Assembly (NCBI GenBank): GCA_003999685.1
Contig: CP021224.1
Span: forward strand, 806,001-870,000
From: Taiwanofungus camphoratus
Taxonomy: Eukaryota; Basidiomycota; Agaricomycetes; Polyporales; Taiwanofungaceae
DNA length: 64,000 bases
Direction of reading: 5' to 3'
Shown here: piece after piece, positions 47,169 to 61,500 of the stretch
Layout: every line of letters begins with the position of its first letter
How positions within the stretch are numbered: position 1 is the first letter of the stretch
The notes under the pieces: model-generated
The model's input: only the letters and a program-made list of their open reading frames with translations
What the model was told of the DNA's origin: nothing
The model's database searches: none
Program-made: the position numbers and the translations under genes

Positions 47169-48337
47169 ATGAACTCAACCTTCAAGTGCTCCTGTCTTAC
47201 CGCTAAACGCTTGGAGTCCCTCAAAACAACCCTTGCTCAAGCTATAACACTCATAGAAACCACAGATGTTGAACCTCAGAATAACGAGATGCTAGATAGC
47301 GCTCGCGCTGTCTTTGATCCATCCGGGGAGTTGGCCGGTATGAATACTCCAAATCTACATTCGTGCGTAGTCACAATGTGATCCTGGTTCTTCAGAACGA
47401 CCTGCCAAAACGCGCCCGCGCTCCCGATCCCCTGTCGCAGCTGTCTCAGTATCTGATGGAGTACATGTCACCACCGATAAGGATGCCGGTGAATCCGTGC
47501 GTTTGTTCATGCCGAAAGAGGAAGAGGAATCCGAAGAGGAGATCGATGAGCTGGCCGATGAACAGCCGTCTATACCTGAACCAAAAGAGGCCCGTTCTAT
47601 AGACAAACGCTCAGAATGGTTTTTTAACATAGCGACAGACCTGATGGACTTACAATCCCAACGGCCCGCTATGAGCGACACTGTCAGGGACATGTGGGAG
47701 CGTACCATTCTATACTGGACTGTATTTGAATCAGTCAAGGGTTTTTGTAATGAAGTAAGTCTGCGTTGGCTGATTGTTTTCATGTCCTACTAAATGTATA
47801 CTTCTCCCCTGTAGCACACCAAACTACCCACGAGGAAGAGGCCTGCCGATATCGGGGTATGGATAAAGGGACGTAGGAAAGGCGGAGGCCCCACGCTTGC
47901 AACGCCTGCAAAGTTCGGCGTGCAGTGGCGCGCATGGTGGTATGAGCTGAACCCGCCTTGGCGTCGGTCAGACAACGGCACACTGCTAAAAAGCGGTAAC
48001 GGCCCCTGGGGAGACCTTGCCTCTCACGGACCGTGCGGCGTCGGGCTTTCCCTATTGACATTGGGATGGTGGTGCCCTACCAAGGAGCACGAGATGACCA
48101 ATGACTGGCTTCCTGCAGTGAGAGACGTATGCTGGGTTCTGTGGGAGATGATGAACAATGAGGACACGGTCCGTGACTCACATAGGTAAAAAATCCTACT
48201 ATTGTTGGAGTTGTGGCTGATCTGCGTACCACAGTAAGAAGCGTTGCAGGAGAAGCCGGACACGCACTCGTTCTAGCAAAAGGTGCGTTCCATCTGTGCA
48301 CTGTCTGCAGTGTTGGGGTATTCATCGAGTTGGCTAG
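47169..48337 (+). CDS. W-rich agaricomycete-type protein of unknown function
   Basis: Four exons (about 47169-47338, 47397-47754, 47815-48185, 48237-48337) give roughly 330 residues. The first exon is a short helical segment (CLTAKRLESLKTTLAQAITL). A charged, disordered middle follows, with EEEESEEEIDELADEQPSIP. The C-terminal half is tryptophan-rich: KRPADIGVWIKGRRKGG, FGVQWRAWWYELNPPWRRSD, GNGPWGDLASHGPCGVGLSL and DWLPAVRDVCWVLWEMMNNE. From memory, proteins with this WRxWWxxLxPxWR layout are common, multi-copy and of unknown function in mushroom-forming fungi; I could not verify that here. The tail ends in basic SKKRCRRSRTRTRSSKR. The stop depends on whether a last short intron exists. I cannot tell a host gene from a domesticated one. 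Confidence 0.6.
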
Positions 48338-48736
48338 AGCAAGAGCATAAAGTTGTGTTTCGTATGCCGTTTCTTTTTTCCTTCAACTTCCAAATGGCTT
48401 AGCTTGTGTACTCCTAATACTCCAGTATTTCACTGATGAGTCAGTGTAACATCAACACTATATCTGTTGTACCATGATATGATGTACAGTAACAATCACG
48501 GCTTTCAGCCCTTTAAAAATACACGGTTTGTCACAGCACTGTTTTAGCGGTGATGTACATAGATCAGCGCAGAGAAACGAGGGCTTTTATGACTCCTTGG
48601 GCTAATCTTACACGAGGACATAATCTACAGCATTAAGTATTACTCAGGTAGCAATGGTCATATCCATCACAGTCGTTAGTCTAGCTCCAGTAAAAGAAAG
48701 CCTTTGGCATAACGAAGGCGTTTAGCCAAGTCGCAT
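48338..48736. other. Convergent intergenic region
   Basis: 3' ends of the W-rich gene (+) and PIF1 (-). Sequence is mixed and AT-leaning. No feature seen. Confidence 0.5.
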
Positions 48737-51700
48737 TCACAAAGCATTTGGCACGGTTTGGAGCATCTTGCTCCACTCGACGACTTTCGGATGTGCATTG
48801 ACCTGTAGTGGAAGATATAAGTCTGAAAGGCTTTACCGAACATGGCCCACGCTGTCAGCCAAATACGAGGTATAGCACCATACCTTGGCAGGGTTAAAGT
48901 TTAGCACTTGTAGACCGCTCAAGGAGGTCGCACGCGAAAGCGCAACATACGCTTGTCCTGGAACATTATGTTGGACTATTTAGTTACCCAATTACGGGCA
49001 GAGCAGTGATGATGCTATACCTTTCTCGAAGACTCTTGCCAGGTCCACCTTGACACGTTCCAAAGTCTGACCCTGTGACTTGTGTATCGACATCGCCCAA
49101 GCCAAGATTAGCGGCAGCTGCGAGCAACCTACATCAAAAAGGAATCGTTACAGACGATCATAGTAAGGAAGTACCTGTATTCTGCTGACTTGTACCTCCC
49201 CATTTGGCAGTTCAACCTTCCACGTCTCAGGCTGTATGGGGACGAGCCGTGTCCCACCACCTGGCTGAAGGAAGTCGACGAGAGGCCAAAGGGTCTTAGA
49301 ACCCATCTTCGCAGCGTCTTTTCCAACTTTCGACGGAGGCTTGTATGAGTATTTGGTCCCGAGTAGTCCTGGATCATCTCCGTCAAGCCATGTTGAAGGA
49401 GGGTCGGCCGGATCCACGAACTTCGCGACTTTGCCCATCGACCCGTTCACTAACGTATCATCAACATTTTTTATGAGCATGACCTTCCATGACCGGTGTA
49501 TCAGCGCGATGCCAGACCGACACGAGGAATGCCCACCTGTGCTCCGACTTTGAGTACCAGCCTCTCTGGCGCTATGAAGTTGTTGAGCAATTTTTCACGC
49601 TGTGCTGGATCCGTGAGGCTCCCTCCGTCCGATGACCGATACGTGTGAACCTCCGTGTTGATGCTATTCATTCGCATTGCGTTAGACTTCTCGACATCCT
49701 CACGGCGAGGGAACCTGTTTCATGTATATATCAACAATCGGTTGCAACCAAGAAAATCACCCTAAGCGAGGCGTAATATGAGACACACAGCTCCGTTGCT
49801 CCCAGACCGTCTTCGTATATTATCTCTCGCGAAAGGTTATGGAACTTGTCGATAGATTTCTTCGTGAGCCGTCCAAAACGCATTTCATTGAGCATGTCCA
49901 CGAATTCTTTCGGTAGTTTCATAGTAAGCAGATACCCGTTGACCTGGTGCTAATTGACGCACCTGGGTCCTTCTGACGGAAGACTTGGGTAAGGTTGAAA
50001 GTTTTCTTAATTGTCTGCGACCACAGTTCTGCCTCGAATGCAAATTTGACACTGCCCCCTTTGGTCACAGGAGGCAGTTGGAAAAAGTCACCCGTGACGA
50101 TCACCTGGCCAGACAGGCTAGTTATCAGCCTTGGATGCCGGTCGAGATAATCTTTCTCTTGGGAGAGCAAACAAACCTGGATTCCTCCAAATGGTTCTAT
50201 GCGCTTGCGCATGAGGCTTCCTACGCGCGCGAGCTTGTCAAATAGCTCGCCCTCCACCATTGACACTGTCAGCCAGCTTTATCAATCGCCAAGGACACAG
50301 AAAAGCTTGTATAGTTGAAATGCAAGTAAGTCGTAACGCACCTTCATCGATGATGAGCACCTTCGTGCGCAGCCAGCGTGCGCTTGCCTTCTTATTTTTC
50401 TTGACTTTCGTTGTGAGCTGTTCTGCGTTCTCGCGGCCTAACCCAATACCAGCGAAGGAGTGGATCGTGACGCCGCCGATGTTACAGGCGGCGATACCTG
50501 CGAAAGGTGATGAAACACACAAGGTCGATAGGCGTAAGTCCACTGACCGGTGGAGGCGGTAACGGCCACGGCATCTGGGGATGTAGAGTACCTCTGCTTG
50601 AGTTTGGTGATTATTTCTCGCAGGAGAACAGATTTTCCCGTTCCTAAGTTGTAGATACATTAGTAAAGCGGAAGTCACAATAGCAGCGATTTGAAAAATC
50701 AATGGACCAGCGTGTTCAAACAACACATTCAGAGCCAGCCAATTTTATCTTCGAGAAGATTGATGAATGATGTACTGGTTGCAACACGATTTATTGTAGC
50801 GTACAGTAGCTCTAAGTGCAGTCAAGCAGTTCGGCAAAGGCTGACCCCACACGCAGACCTTATTGTCTTTGTGATGCTAAATAAGCCGCATATAGCCACT
50901 TATCAAGCACCACGAGAGGAGTATGTCTGCTTTTTGGATTTCCATTAGACCTATGCCGCAGACAACGAAAAAATAGGAGCGATAGGGCACGTCCTGGTCT
51001 ATTGCATGAGTGGCTACGGCAAAAGCACGCGGGAAGTCTCAAAGGCAAACTCAACACTCATCCCTTGACTTTGTGTAGGACTGGCCTAGACAAAAGGTGG
51101 GGAACATACTCACCAGCACTCCCAGTATAGAACAGACTATGTCCATCTAGAACCAGGCTCAGAATATGCTTTTGTTCTTCGCTCAAGTCGATAGCACCGG
51201 ACTTGGACCCGTTCGAGGCAGGGGACGCGGGAACATGAAGAGTAGTCGAGTTCTTGGATGTACGCGACAAACCAGACTGGCGCAAAGGTGCAGTACTAAA
51301 ATACGAGCTTTGTAATGTAGGGTCTTCTTCATTCCATGAACTAGGCAGCTGGCGGCGCTTGGTGGGCGGGTTCTGGGATGACGAGGGGCGTTTTTGCAAT
51401 ATGCTGGCTCTGCCATTCGTCAGGACTTTCTCTGAAGAGACTGATTGTCCATCCAGTGCATCCTGAATGTCTCTGAGGCGCTGCTCGAGGCCTGTCACCT
51501 TCTGTGTCGGGGTTGGCGTCCAGGGTATGGCAGTCGCGTCCGATTCTGTCAAGGCTGAGTCTTGGGTTAATGAGGGCAAGGAGGCAGCAGAAAAGTCTCG
51601 TTTGATAGACCTGAGGCCCGATTTTGGCTGCCTAGATTGCTGTGACATGTCTGGGTCGCCCAAGGGATAAGTAGTGGCCGGATTGTCGCGTTTCCGTTGA

Positions 51701-51795
51701 GCGCGAAAGTACGCGCCTACGACCACCTGATCATGTGCAGAACATGTTTGAGAAGAAGCCACTATTACGTAAGCGGTAGTTGCGCACGAGCCCAT
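48737..51795 (-). CDS. pif1: PIF1-family DNA helicase
   Basis: A 5'-to-3' DNA helicase that unwinds G-quadruplexes, removes telomerase from ends and helps maintain mitochondrial DNA. Walker A is split by an intron as FYTGSAG / [11 protein letters not shown]; Walker B is [20 protein letters not shown]. Other helicase motifs: [71 protein letters not shown] and [20 protein letters not shown], ending [18 protein letters not shown]. The N-terminal part is disordered ([16 protein letters not shown]). About eight exons, roughly 640 residues. The start could be ATG 51795, upstream of a short intron, or ATG 51648 in the same frame. Helicases of this type also occur in Helitrons, but the intron-rich gene and host-style C-terminus favour the cellular gene. 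It is divergent from the PAK kinase. Confidence 0.9.
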
Positions 51796-52289
51796 CGATG
51801 AGAACGAACGTCTGCTCACTGGTCAACGACCACGCCAGCCAATATACATAGAACCTGGTGTTTGTTTTTTTTGGCTCGGTAGACTCAGTGATCTGCCGCA
51901 GCAAACCAGTTTCCAGAGTGGTCACATGGGTTTTAACATGAACTATCCACAAAAGGCAATCCCTATAAAGAGATCGATAAGAGTTTGAAGTAGACGGTTA
52001 CGCTCAACATCGCACACAGCGTCGGCGCACCGCACCTCGCTGGCCAACCAGTTGAGCTTGACGGTTCGGACGGCGGCAAAGCTGCTCGGAGAACAGCGTC
52101 CATTTAATATCACTGCCGTGCGCAGCTGGGAAGCGGCGAGTTAAAGCCAATCAGAACCACAGCCACCACGCCCCGACCGCCTTGTTCTGTTCTGAACTGC
52201 AACGCTCCTTGAGTTGAGCGTGCTTAGCGTCGACCAGAACGATTATTACGTCCTAAACACTTATCGCAATCACTTCGCCAACGCCGTCC
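51796..52289. promoter_or_regulatory. Divergent promoter region, pif1 / PAK kinase
   Basis: 494 bp between the two starts. The part next to the PAK start (about 52180-52280) contains the leader of that gene. A minus-strand frame through 51731-51952 is open but in a different frame from PIF1 and looks like chance. Confidence 0.45.
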
Positions 52290-54982
<2,693 letters not shown>

Positions 54983-55531
54983 TGGACAGACTCTTTCCCG
55001 TCTCTTTCTTTCTTTGTTCACTATCATGTCACGTCATGCATCGATCTATCCTCATGCAGTCTCCGGATCTCTGTCCACTCGTTACACTTTGTCGTTGCAC
55101 GTTTATGTGTTGTTCTACATACGAGGACACTGGTAGACCGCTTCGCAGGCATCCCGTGGGATTGCGATTGTGGTATTGGTACTCAGACTTGTGCGCATAC
55201 CTGATACTCCCCTGGCCATGTATACCTCCATGACTAGTAATACCTTCGTCCTGCGTCTTCATCACTTCCGGCATAACGAGTGCTTTCGCTCTACATAGAA
55301 GAAAAGTCATACTTGCATTCGTTCTCGACTGCTGCTTTAGGTCTCTCCTAATTTATGTGTTACTTCTGTGGTAGGATGTAAAGCTATACGAAAATATCGA
55401 TACATAGTCGGACAATTGTGAGTGGATGTATGGTGCAGAGCTTGTGTACGTATGGTACAGAACTTGTGGTCAATAAATTACGCCATGTCTGCGCTGTGAT
55501 ATGTGATTGCACAAGCATCATTGCTTGGGGG
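54983..55531. other. Convergent intergenic region
   Basis: 3' UTRs of the PAK kinase (+) and Tel1 (-). Pyrimidine-rich downstream of the PAK stop. No other feature seen. Confidence 0.5.
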
Positions 55532-58500
55532 TCAGTAGTACGGGGTCCATCCTAGAAAAGGACGGCATAATGAATACAGGGATGTATAGGAGAACAAGGT
55601 TCTCACCATGGAACATTGTAGCGAGGTTGCCCAAGTCCGTGGCTTCCGCGATGAGTTCATTGACAGTATACTCAACAGTCATGGTTATATCAAGCTTACG
55701 ACGGACTGCCGATAGTGCACGTTCAGCAGCTTCGTCGGCTGTACCGCTAGCCATGTCGATCCCAATAGCATAGCGGAAAGCCTCTCCAGTCAGCTGGGCG
55801 GTCTCATTGGACGACCCCTGCACACGTTTCACTTTGAGTTCACTCGCCGCCCTAGGTCATTCAATAGCATATTTGTCAGAAGGACGTTATAGCAGAATCC
55901 AAAAGGTCCCTTAGCACACCATGAATGAAGAGGGTCGTACTTGAACACCTCTAAGATAGTCAAGATTATCTCCGAGCGATCTCGCAGGACCCGCAGGGTT
56001 TCTTCGGCACACCGCTGAAATACTCCTTGAGTACCTGAGATTCCAAAACCGTCGACCATATCTGCTGTCAGCCTAAACGGCACGCGTTCTGGAACAGGTA
56101 GTAGTTTTCCCTATCACCTCGGAAACTGAGTATCTGAGATGCCGCAGATTGTCAGAATCAACTGACCTGATCGAAGGCTATACCAAGATCTATATGAACC
56201 ACTTCTCCAGTGCCATTATCAATGAGAATATTGGAAGTGTGTCTATCTCCAAGCCCCAGAATATGTCCGACTATTGATGTTGTGGCGACACTACGAGCAT
56301 ACTTCAAACGCATCGTGAACCAAGACATCGGGGTTTTATGCTTTTCGGTGAAATAGTGCCTCATCACAGGTTGGAATCGTTCACGGATTTGTACGAACAA
56401 TTTCAAGAGCGGTCCCACCTCATGGTTGCACTCCTTATGCTTCTGGGCGAGCTGCGCGCGGACATCTACCTCGGGCATGTCACCGGGTCGATATCTATAG
56501 CAACGATTTCAATTTACCTGAGATGTGAGTTTAAGCAAACATACTCACCGTACATGTGCAGCGGGAAGCCAATGAGACAAAGGTGTGGTATTTTCTACCC
56601 ATTCAATCACTCCGGCCTGCGAAGCAAGCGGAACGACCTTGTAGCCCTTGACACTAAGATTCCTTTTTTTTGTCTTACGGTCGCGACGGAGAACAATGTT
56701 CACAAGTTCGAAAACCTGCTCCATCACAGCATCTTGTCTGAGGTCATCGTCACCTTCCCCCTTGAACTGTTAGTGGTCTATCAACACCAATTCCGCCTTC
56801 TCCAACTCAATCTGTACTTACCAGCTGTTTATACTTCTGTCCATCGCTTCCGAAACATTTGTTTATTTTGGGTAAGTTCAGTCCTCCTGCCAGGGTATAA
56901 CTCGCCTCGTAATAAGCTATCCATACACAATTATGATATTGTGTAGTTTGATCAACCGGTGTTTGAACTGTGATAACTGGCACATTTACGTTTCTCATGG
57001 TTCGTATGAGGAGGTCGTCCGGTATCTGGAGAGGTCCCTTCGGGGTCTTCCCGCTCCGACCTTTGATGGGATATTTCGCCCATTGCAGGGAAGCATTGCA
57101 GACATATTCGATGTCCTGTATGCGCTGCTGAAAGGAGGTATCGCTTCGCAATCTGTCAAATAGATCACCAGCAGCGGTGACCCGGTCGGCTTGGGCAGAA
57201 ATAGGCTCAAGTCGGCCGGACTGCCTTCTGACGGCAGAGGATGGCTGAGCGGTCGCTCGTTCAGATACCAGACAGTATACTTGAAACAAGCTATGGAAGG
57301 GATGTTCGCGACACATCCGTGTGATCAAGGTTTGAAGACACTGTTGATTGAGCGACAGCTGAGAAGATTTCGGTTTAGACAATCGAGCAGTGAGTTGATG
57401 CGCGAGAAAAACAAATTTATGAGATGGAACACGATCCAACGCCACGCTGAGTGCAAGCTTGGGGCTTGAAGTGTCAAAGTTTGCCATCCATAAAGAACAA
57501 AGTCTTATGTGAGAATCGTCATCAAAGGTATCCGATGCTGCCAAACAGCGGGAATACATGTCAATAGCCACAGAGAGGAAAGACTCTCGTGTTCGAATGT
57601 GATCCTTGAATTGAGCCTTATCCTGATTTAAGAGTTTCTCGGCCCTCCTTTGTTCTCTAACAAGATCTTCCCACTCCTTCGTCCCCTGAAGAGCCTTCTG
57701 AATCTGCACATGGCGTTGCTTGATCTCCTCGATCTTCCTGTCAACGTATACCCTCCACCTTAGCGCATCTGGAGAGTTCACACTGGAATGGTACTGCCGT
57801 TCAGCAAAGATCGCGTACTGATGATATACCATAGCATATCTAGAATCGCATCCCTTGAGCCCCTGGCCGTCGCTTTGGAGTAAGTTCGTGGCGGGATCAA
57901 AACAACGGATAAGGATGTCGGCCGGCTTGCCTAGAGATGCTTCTGCCATCCAAGTGCCCTAGATCAACGCACCTTTCAGTATGGCTGAATGCATGTAACA
58001 ATAGAATGATTACCAGGCGAGCCAAAAGTAGCGCATGTTTTATTTTCTGAGACGCATCACCTGTGGGTATCTCCGTCTGGACTGTCGCCAACACATCCGC
58101 TAAAGACTCGACTGCTAGCTTGGGTTCCTTCGATTGCCAGAGCACATTGGCGAATTCAAGACGAACTTCGGAGGAAGAGGCTGGATCAAGCTCTCGGGCT
58201 CGGCATATTGAGTTTAATGCAACCTGCGGGTGATCCGCATGGCGAGCCGCTTCAGAAAGGCAGACAAGACATTTCACCTCGAGGTCGATTAACCCCCGAC
58301 AAAATGGGGATAATAGACTTCCAATTTGTTCACGTTGTTCTCTTTGCCTGGCTGAACGAATGAGAGCGATTCGTGTGGCCATAATTGCTTCCAAATCAGA
58401 AAAACTGAAAAATATACACAGTCCATTCTCCACATAAAAAAAGAAGATACATACTCGAAGTTGGGATCAATTTGTGTGAATATAGTCCACTTGTCAACAT

Positions 58501-61500
58501 CGATGCATTTGGACCGAAGTAGCGTTTGAATTAATGAGCCACGCCACTGCCTCACTTGGTGGAGGCACATGAGATTCCGTGACATTTGACGAATGTCAGT
58601 CAGGCTCTCATCCCCGGTGCTTCGCAATTGTTTTAACTCCTCGACGGTGGCGTTACGTATGGTTACATCCAATGCCTCCTCGCTACGCTCTCGATAGATG
58701 GCTCTTAGAGCCAGATAGAGAGAGGCTCCTGAGTTATGTTCTTCCAAATTTTCTGGTAAGTCCCAGGTCTCCGTTCGCCAACCGAGCTGATATGTCATCG
58801 AGTTTGAAGTCCGATCCGTGTCAATTCCTGCAGCTGTTTGAACTACGGTCTTCATGGCGAGATGATCAAATCCAAATGAATGTAAGGCTTGTACCATTCC
58901 TTCTGCGCCGATTGGATCTGTAGCGCACGCTTCCAATGCTGCCCCGTGGAAACGAAATGCTTTATCCCACTGTTTTTCATGATGAAGTCGTCTAATGAGG
59001 AACCTATGCAAGTCATGGGTCTTGATACCGTAGAACCCATCTGGCTCATCAATATGTCTATAGATATCGAAAAGAATACTCTCAGTAGTCGCCGTGTCCA
59101 GAGATGTCCCATCAGAGTATTCGGCCGCAAGTTCAAGAAATAGAAGTCCAGTCGTATATGCACCACACTTGATAGCTTTTTGACTCAACAACGTGAAGTC
59201 GATGTTGAGCCATTTGTCATGAGCCAATGCATCCTTCGTGCCACAAGGTCTGAAGAAGCGAAGGTGCAGAACGATATCGACTATAGCGCGGAGGCAGGAA
59301 ATATCTGCAAACTCTGAAGCGAGTATGGACGAGAAATAGCTCGAAAGGATGTCGCGGAAGAAGTTACTGTTATGGGGGTCTGAAGCAGAACGTTTGGCGT
59401 GTAACATGGTATGCACTAATACTGGTAGCATTTGTTCGGCGAATGTGACATCCGATTGCAGAATTGGGACAAGGGGAGCGAAGAATAGGTCGGTAGTAGC
59501 AAGGGTACGGCAGAGCAGCACGGTTATATACGGTATCCACTGAGTGAAATTTCTTGTCATTTCTAACGAGTTCTCGGATACCAATGCATGGTCCAAGCTG
59601 CACTCCGAGCATCGCGCAAGTGTAGTGGGATGTGCTTGCATATATAGCAATTCACCGTGAAACTCAGAAGGCCAAGAACGAGATGGCAGAGAGTCCGTAT
59701 TGTATACGGACATTAAGGAGCGCAAAGTGAGATATGAGATATGGACTTGCTCTGCGGATGCTGCGTCTAGCATTCTCAATAAGGATATAACAATGGCATG
59801 ATGAGCAGCATCATGACCCTCGATTTGTTCACCTCTTCGGACCCCGTTGCGGTGATACGTCCGAACGCCCTGGGACTGCTCATTACCAAAACTGTCAATA
59901 TTGCCTGTATTCAACAGTAAGAGAGAATTAAATGCATCAATATCACCATCAAGCAGCTGCGTGGCCGGTGGGATACAGTCTTTCAACCGCCAGAAGTCCG
60001 ACTTGGCGAAATGCCCGTCTGTTTGCCTCCGGTTCAAGGTAAGATCACGGAGCCTGCCCACCATGCGAAATTTACTTGAAGAGATGCGATGGTCACCAAG
60101 AATGGCCGACAACCCGGATCCCTTCACGTCTTCGCAAAGAGCCCTCAAGTTGGATGGTAGATCTTGGGGCCAAGCAGCGAGGGCTTTTACCACATTGGGC
60201 CTCAGAGTCTTATTCTTACAAAGCTCTGAAACACAGTTCCCTAGCCACATTAGCAGATCATGGCCCATCTTGGGAAAGGAGGAATCTTGCAAGTCGAGGG
60301 AATAATCGTAGCATAGACAACTGAGCCGGATCAAGACATCTGGTAAACGGGTGTCTTTTTCCGTGCACTTGCGATACATGTCGAGACCCCAGTCCAGAAC
60401 AGATTGCGCAGCACGAGCAAGGTCAGGTTGCATCAATATTGTCGTGGCACCATTGATAACAGTGCGAAGCAAAGTATAATCCTCAAAGTGACCTGAATGA
60501 GTTGAGATCCATAGACAAATAGCATTAATGAGCCTTATCTGCTCATTCACAATTGATGAACGTTCCAGAATTGCGAACAGTTGATGCAACACATGATAGG
60601 TAATGGCGGGGGTTTCTGCGTCCGGCACTCGCATCTTGAACCATCTCAGTGCTCGCAGGACAGTAACTGTGTTATATGCAGGCAGATTAGGCGGGTGAGT
60701 TTCAAACCTATCTTCGCTCCGATAACATGACATGCGCTGAAAGGTTTGGACCGCAATATCCGCATATTTGAGTAATCGCAGAGCTTGCACAATCGGCCCA
60801 TTAGGTGACCAATCTTGATCCCCGAGTGTACGGAGTATCGCAACGATGATTGCATCTGCGCTGCGGGTGAGATAATAACTGAAATCCTTCTCTCCATCCA
60901 TGTCTTTGGTCTTGGTTCTTAGGAGTTCTTCAAGGTCATCTGGTCTGCTATCAGTTGAATTCTGGTGGTCATCAACCCAGAACACTATCTGATATCCAAC
61001 AATCTCTGCAAAGCATTCGCGCAGTCCATCGGCTGTAGACTTTTGTATGGCTTTACAATGGTTGACAAAGAGAGTATGACCATGGGCGACTGAAGAATGC
61101 GTCCCCCCTGCAAGCAAGTTGGTAGGGGTGAACGCGTGGAAAGTTGCCTCAGCGCATTCTCTCCTGTCGCGAAAGCCAAGGAGGTGAGGTTGGAAACATA
61201 GAAAGTCCAGGCCGCCTTGCCGTATAGAGAAGGCAATTTGGGAAGCGTAAGCCTCGAACAGCTGGGAAAATTTGGACAATCCCAGTCGCTCCGCGACACA
61301 AGTGAGGACCGCTTCTACATGTCTCGAGTATACCGAGGTATACAGACAAGCCTCAAGCAAATGCCAGTAGGGCCCACGCCTGACAGCAGAACTCATGATC
61401 ATAATATTTCCGAGACAGAGTAAACGGGTAAGCATATGCTCATAACTGTAACTATATGCGTAAGGACATAGGGACACAAAGAATGAAGGACGGACACGCA

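Noticed and set aside
48737-51795. PIF1-like helicase as part of a Helitron
   Set aside because: There is no replication-initiator domain, the gene has many host-style introns, and the C-terminus is that of the cellular helicase.
51731-51952. Minus-strand frame read as an upstream exon of PIF1
   Set aside because: It is in a different phase from the PIF1 exons across the only good splice site, and the joined frame stops soon.
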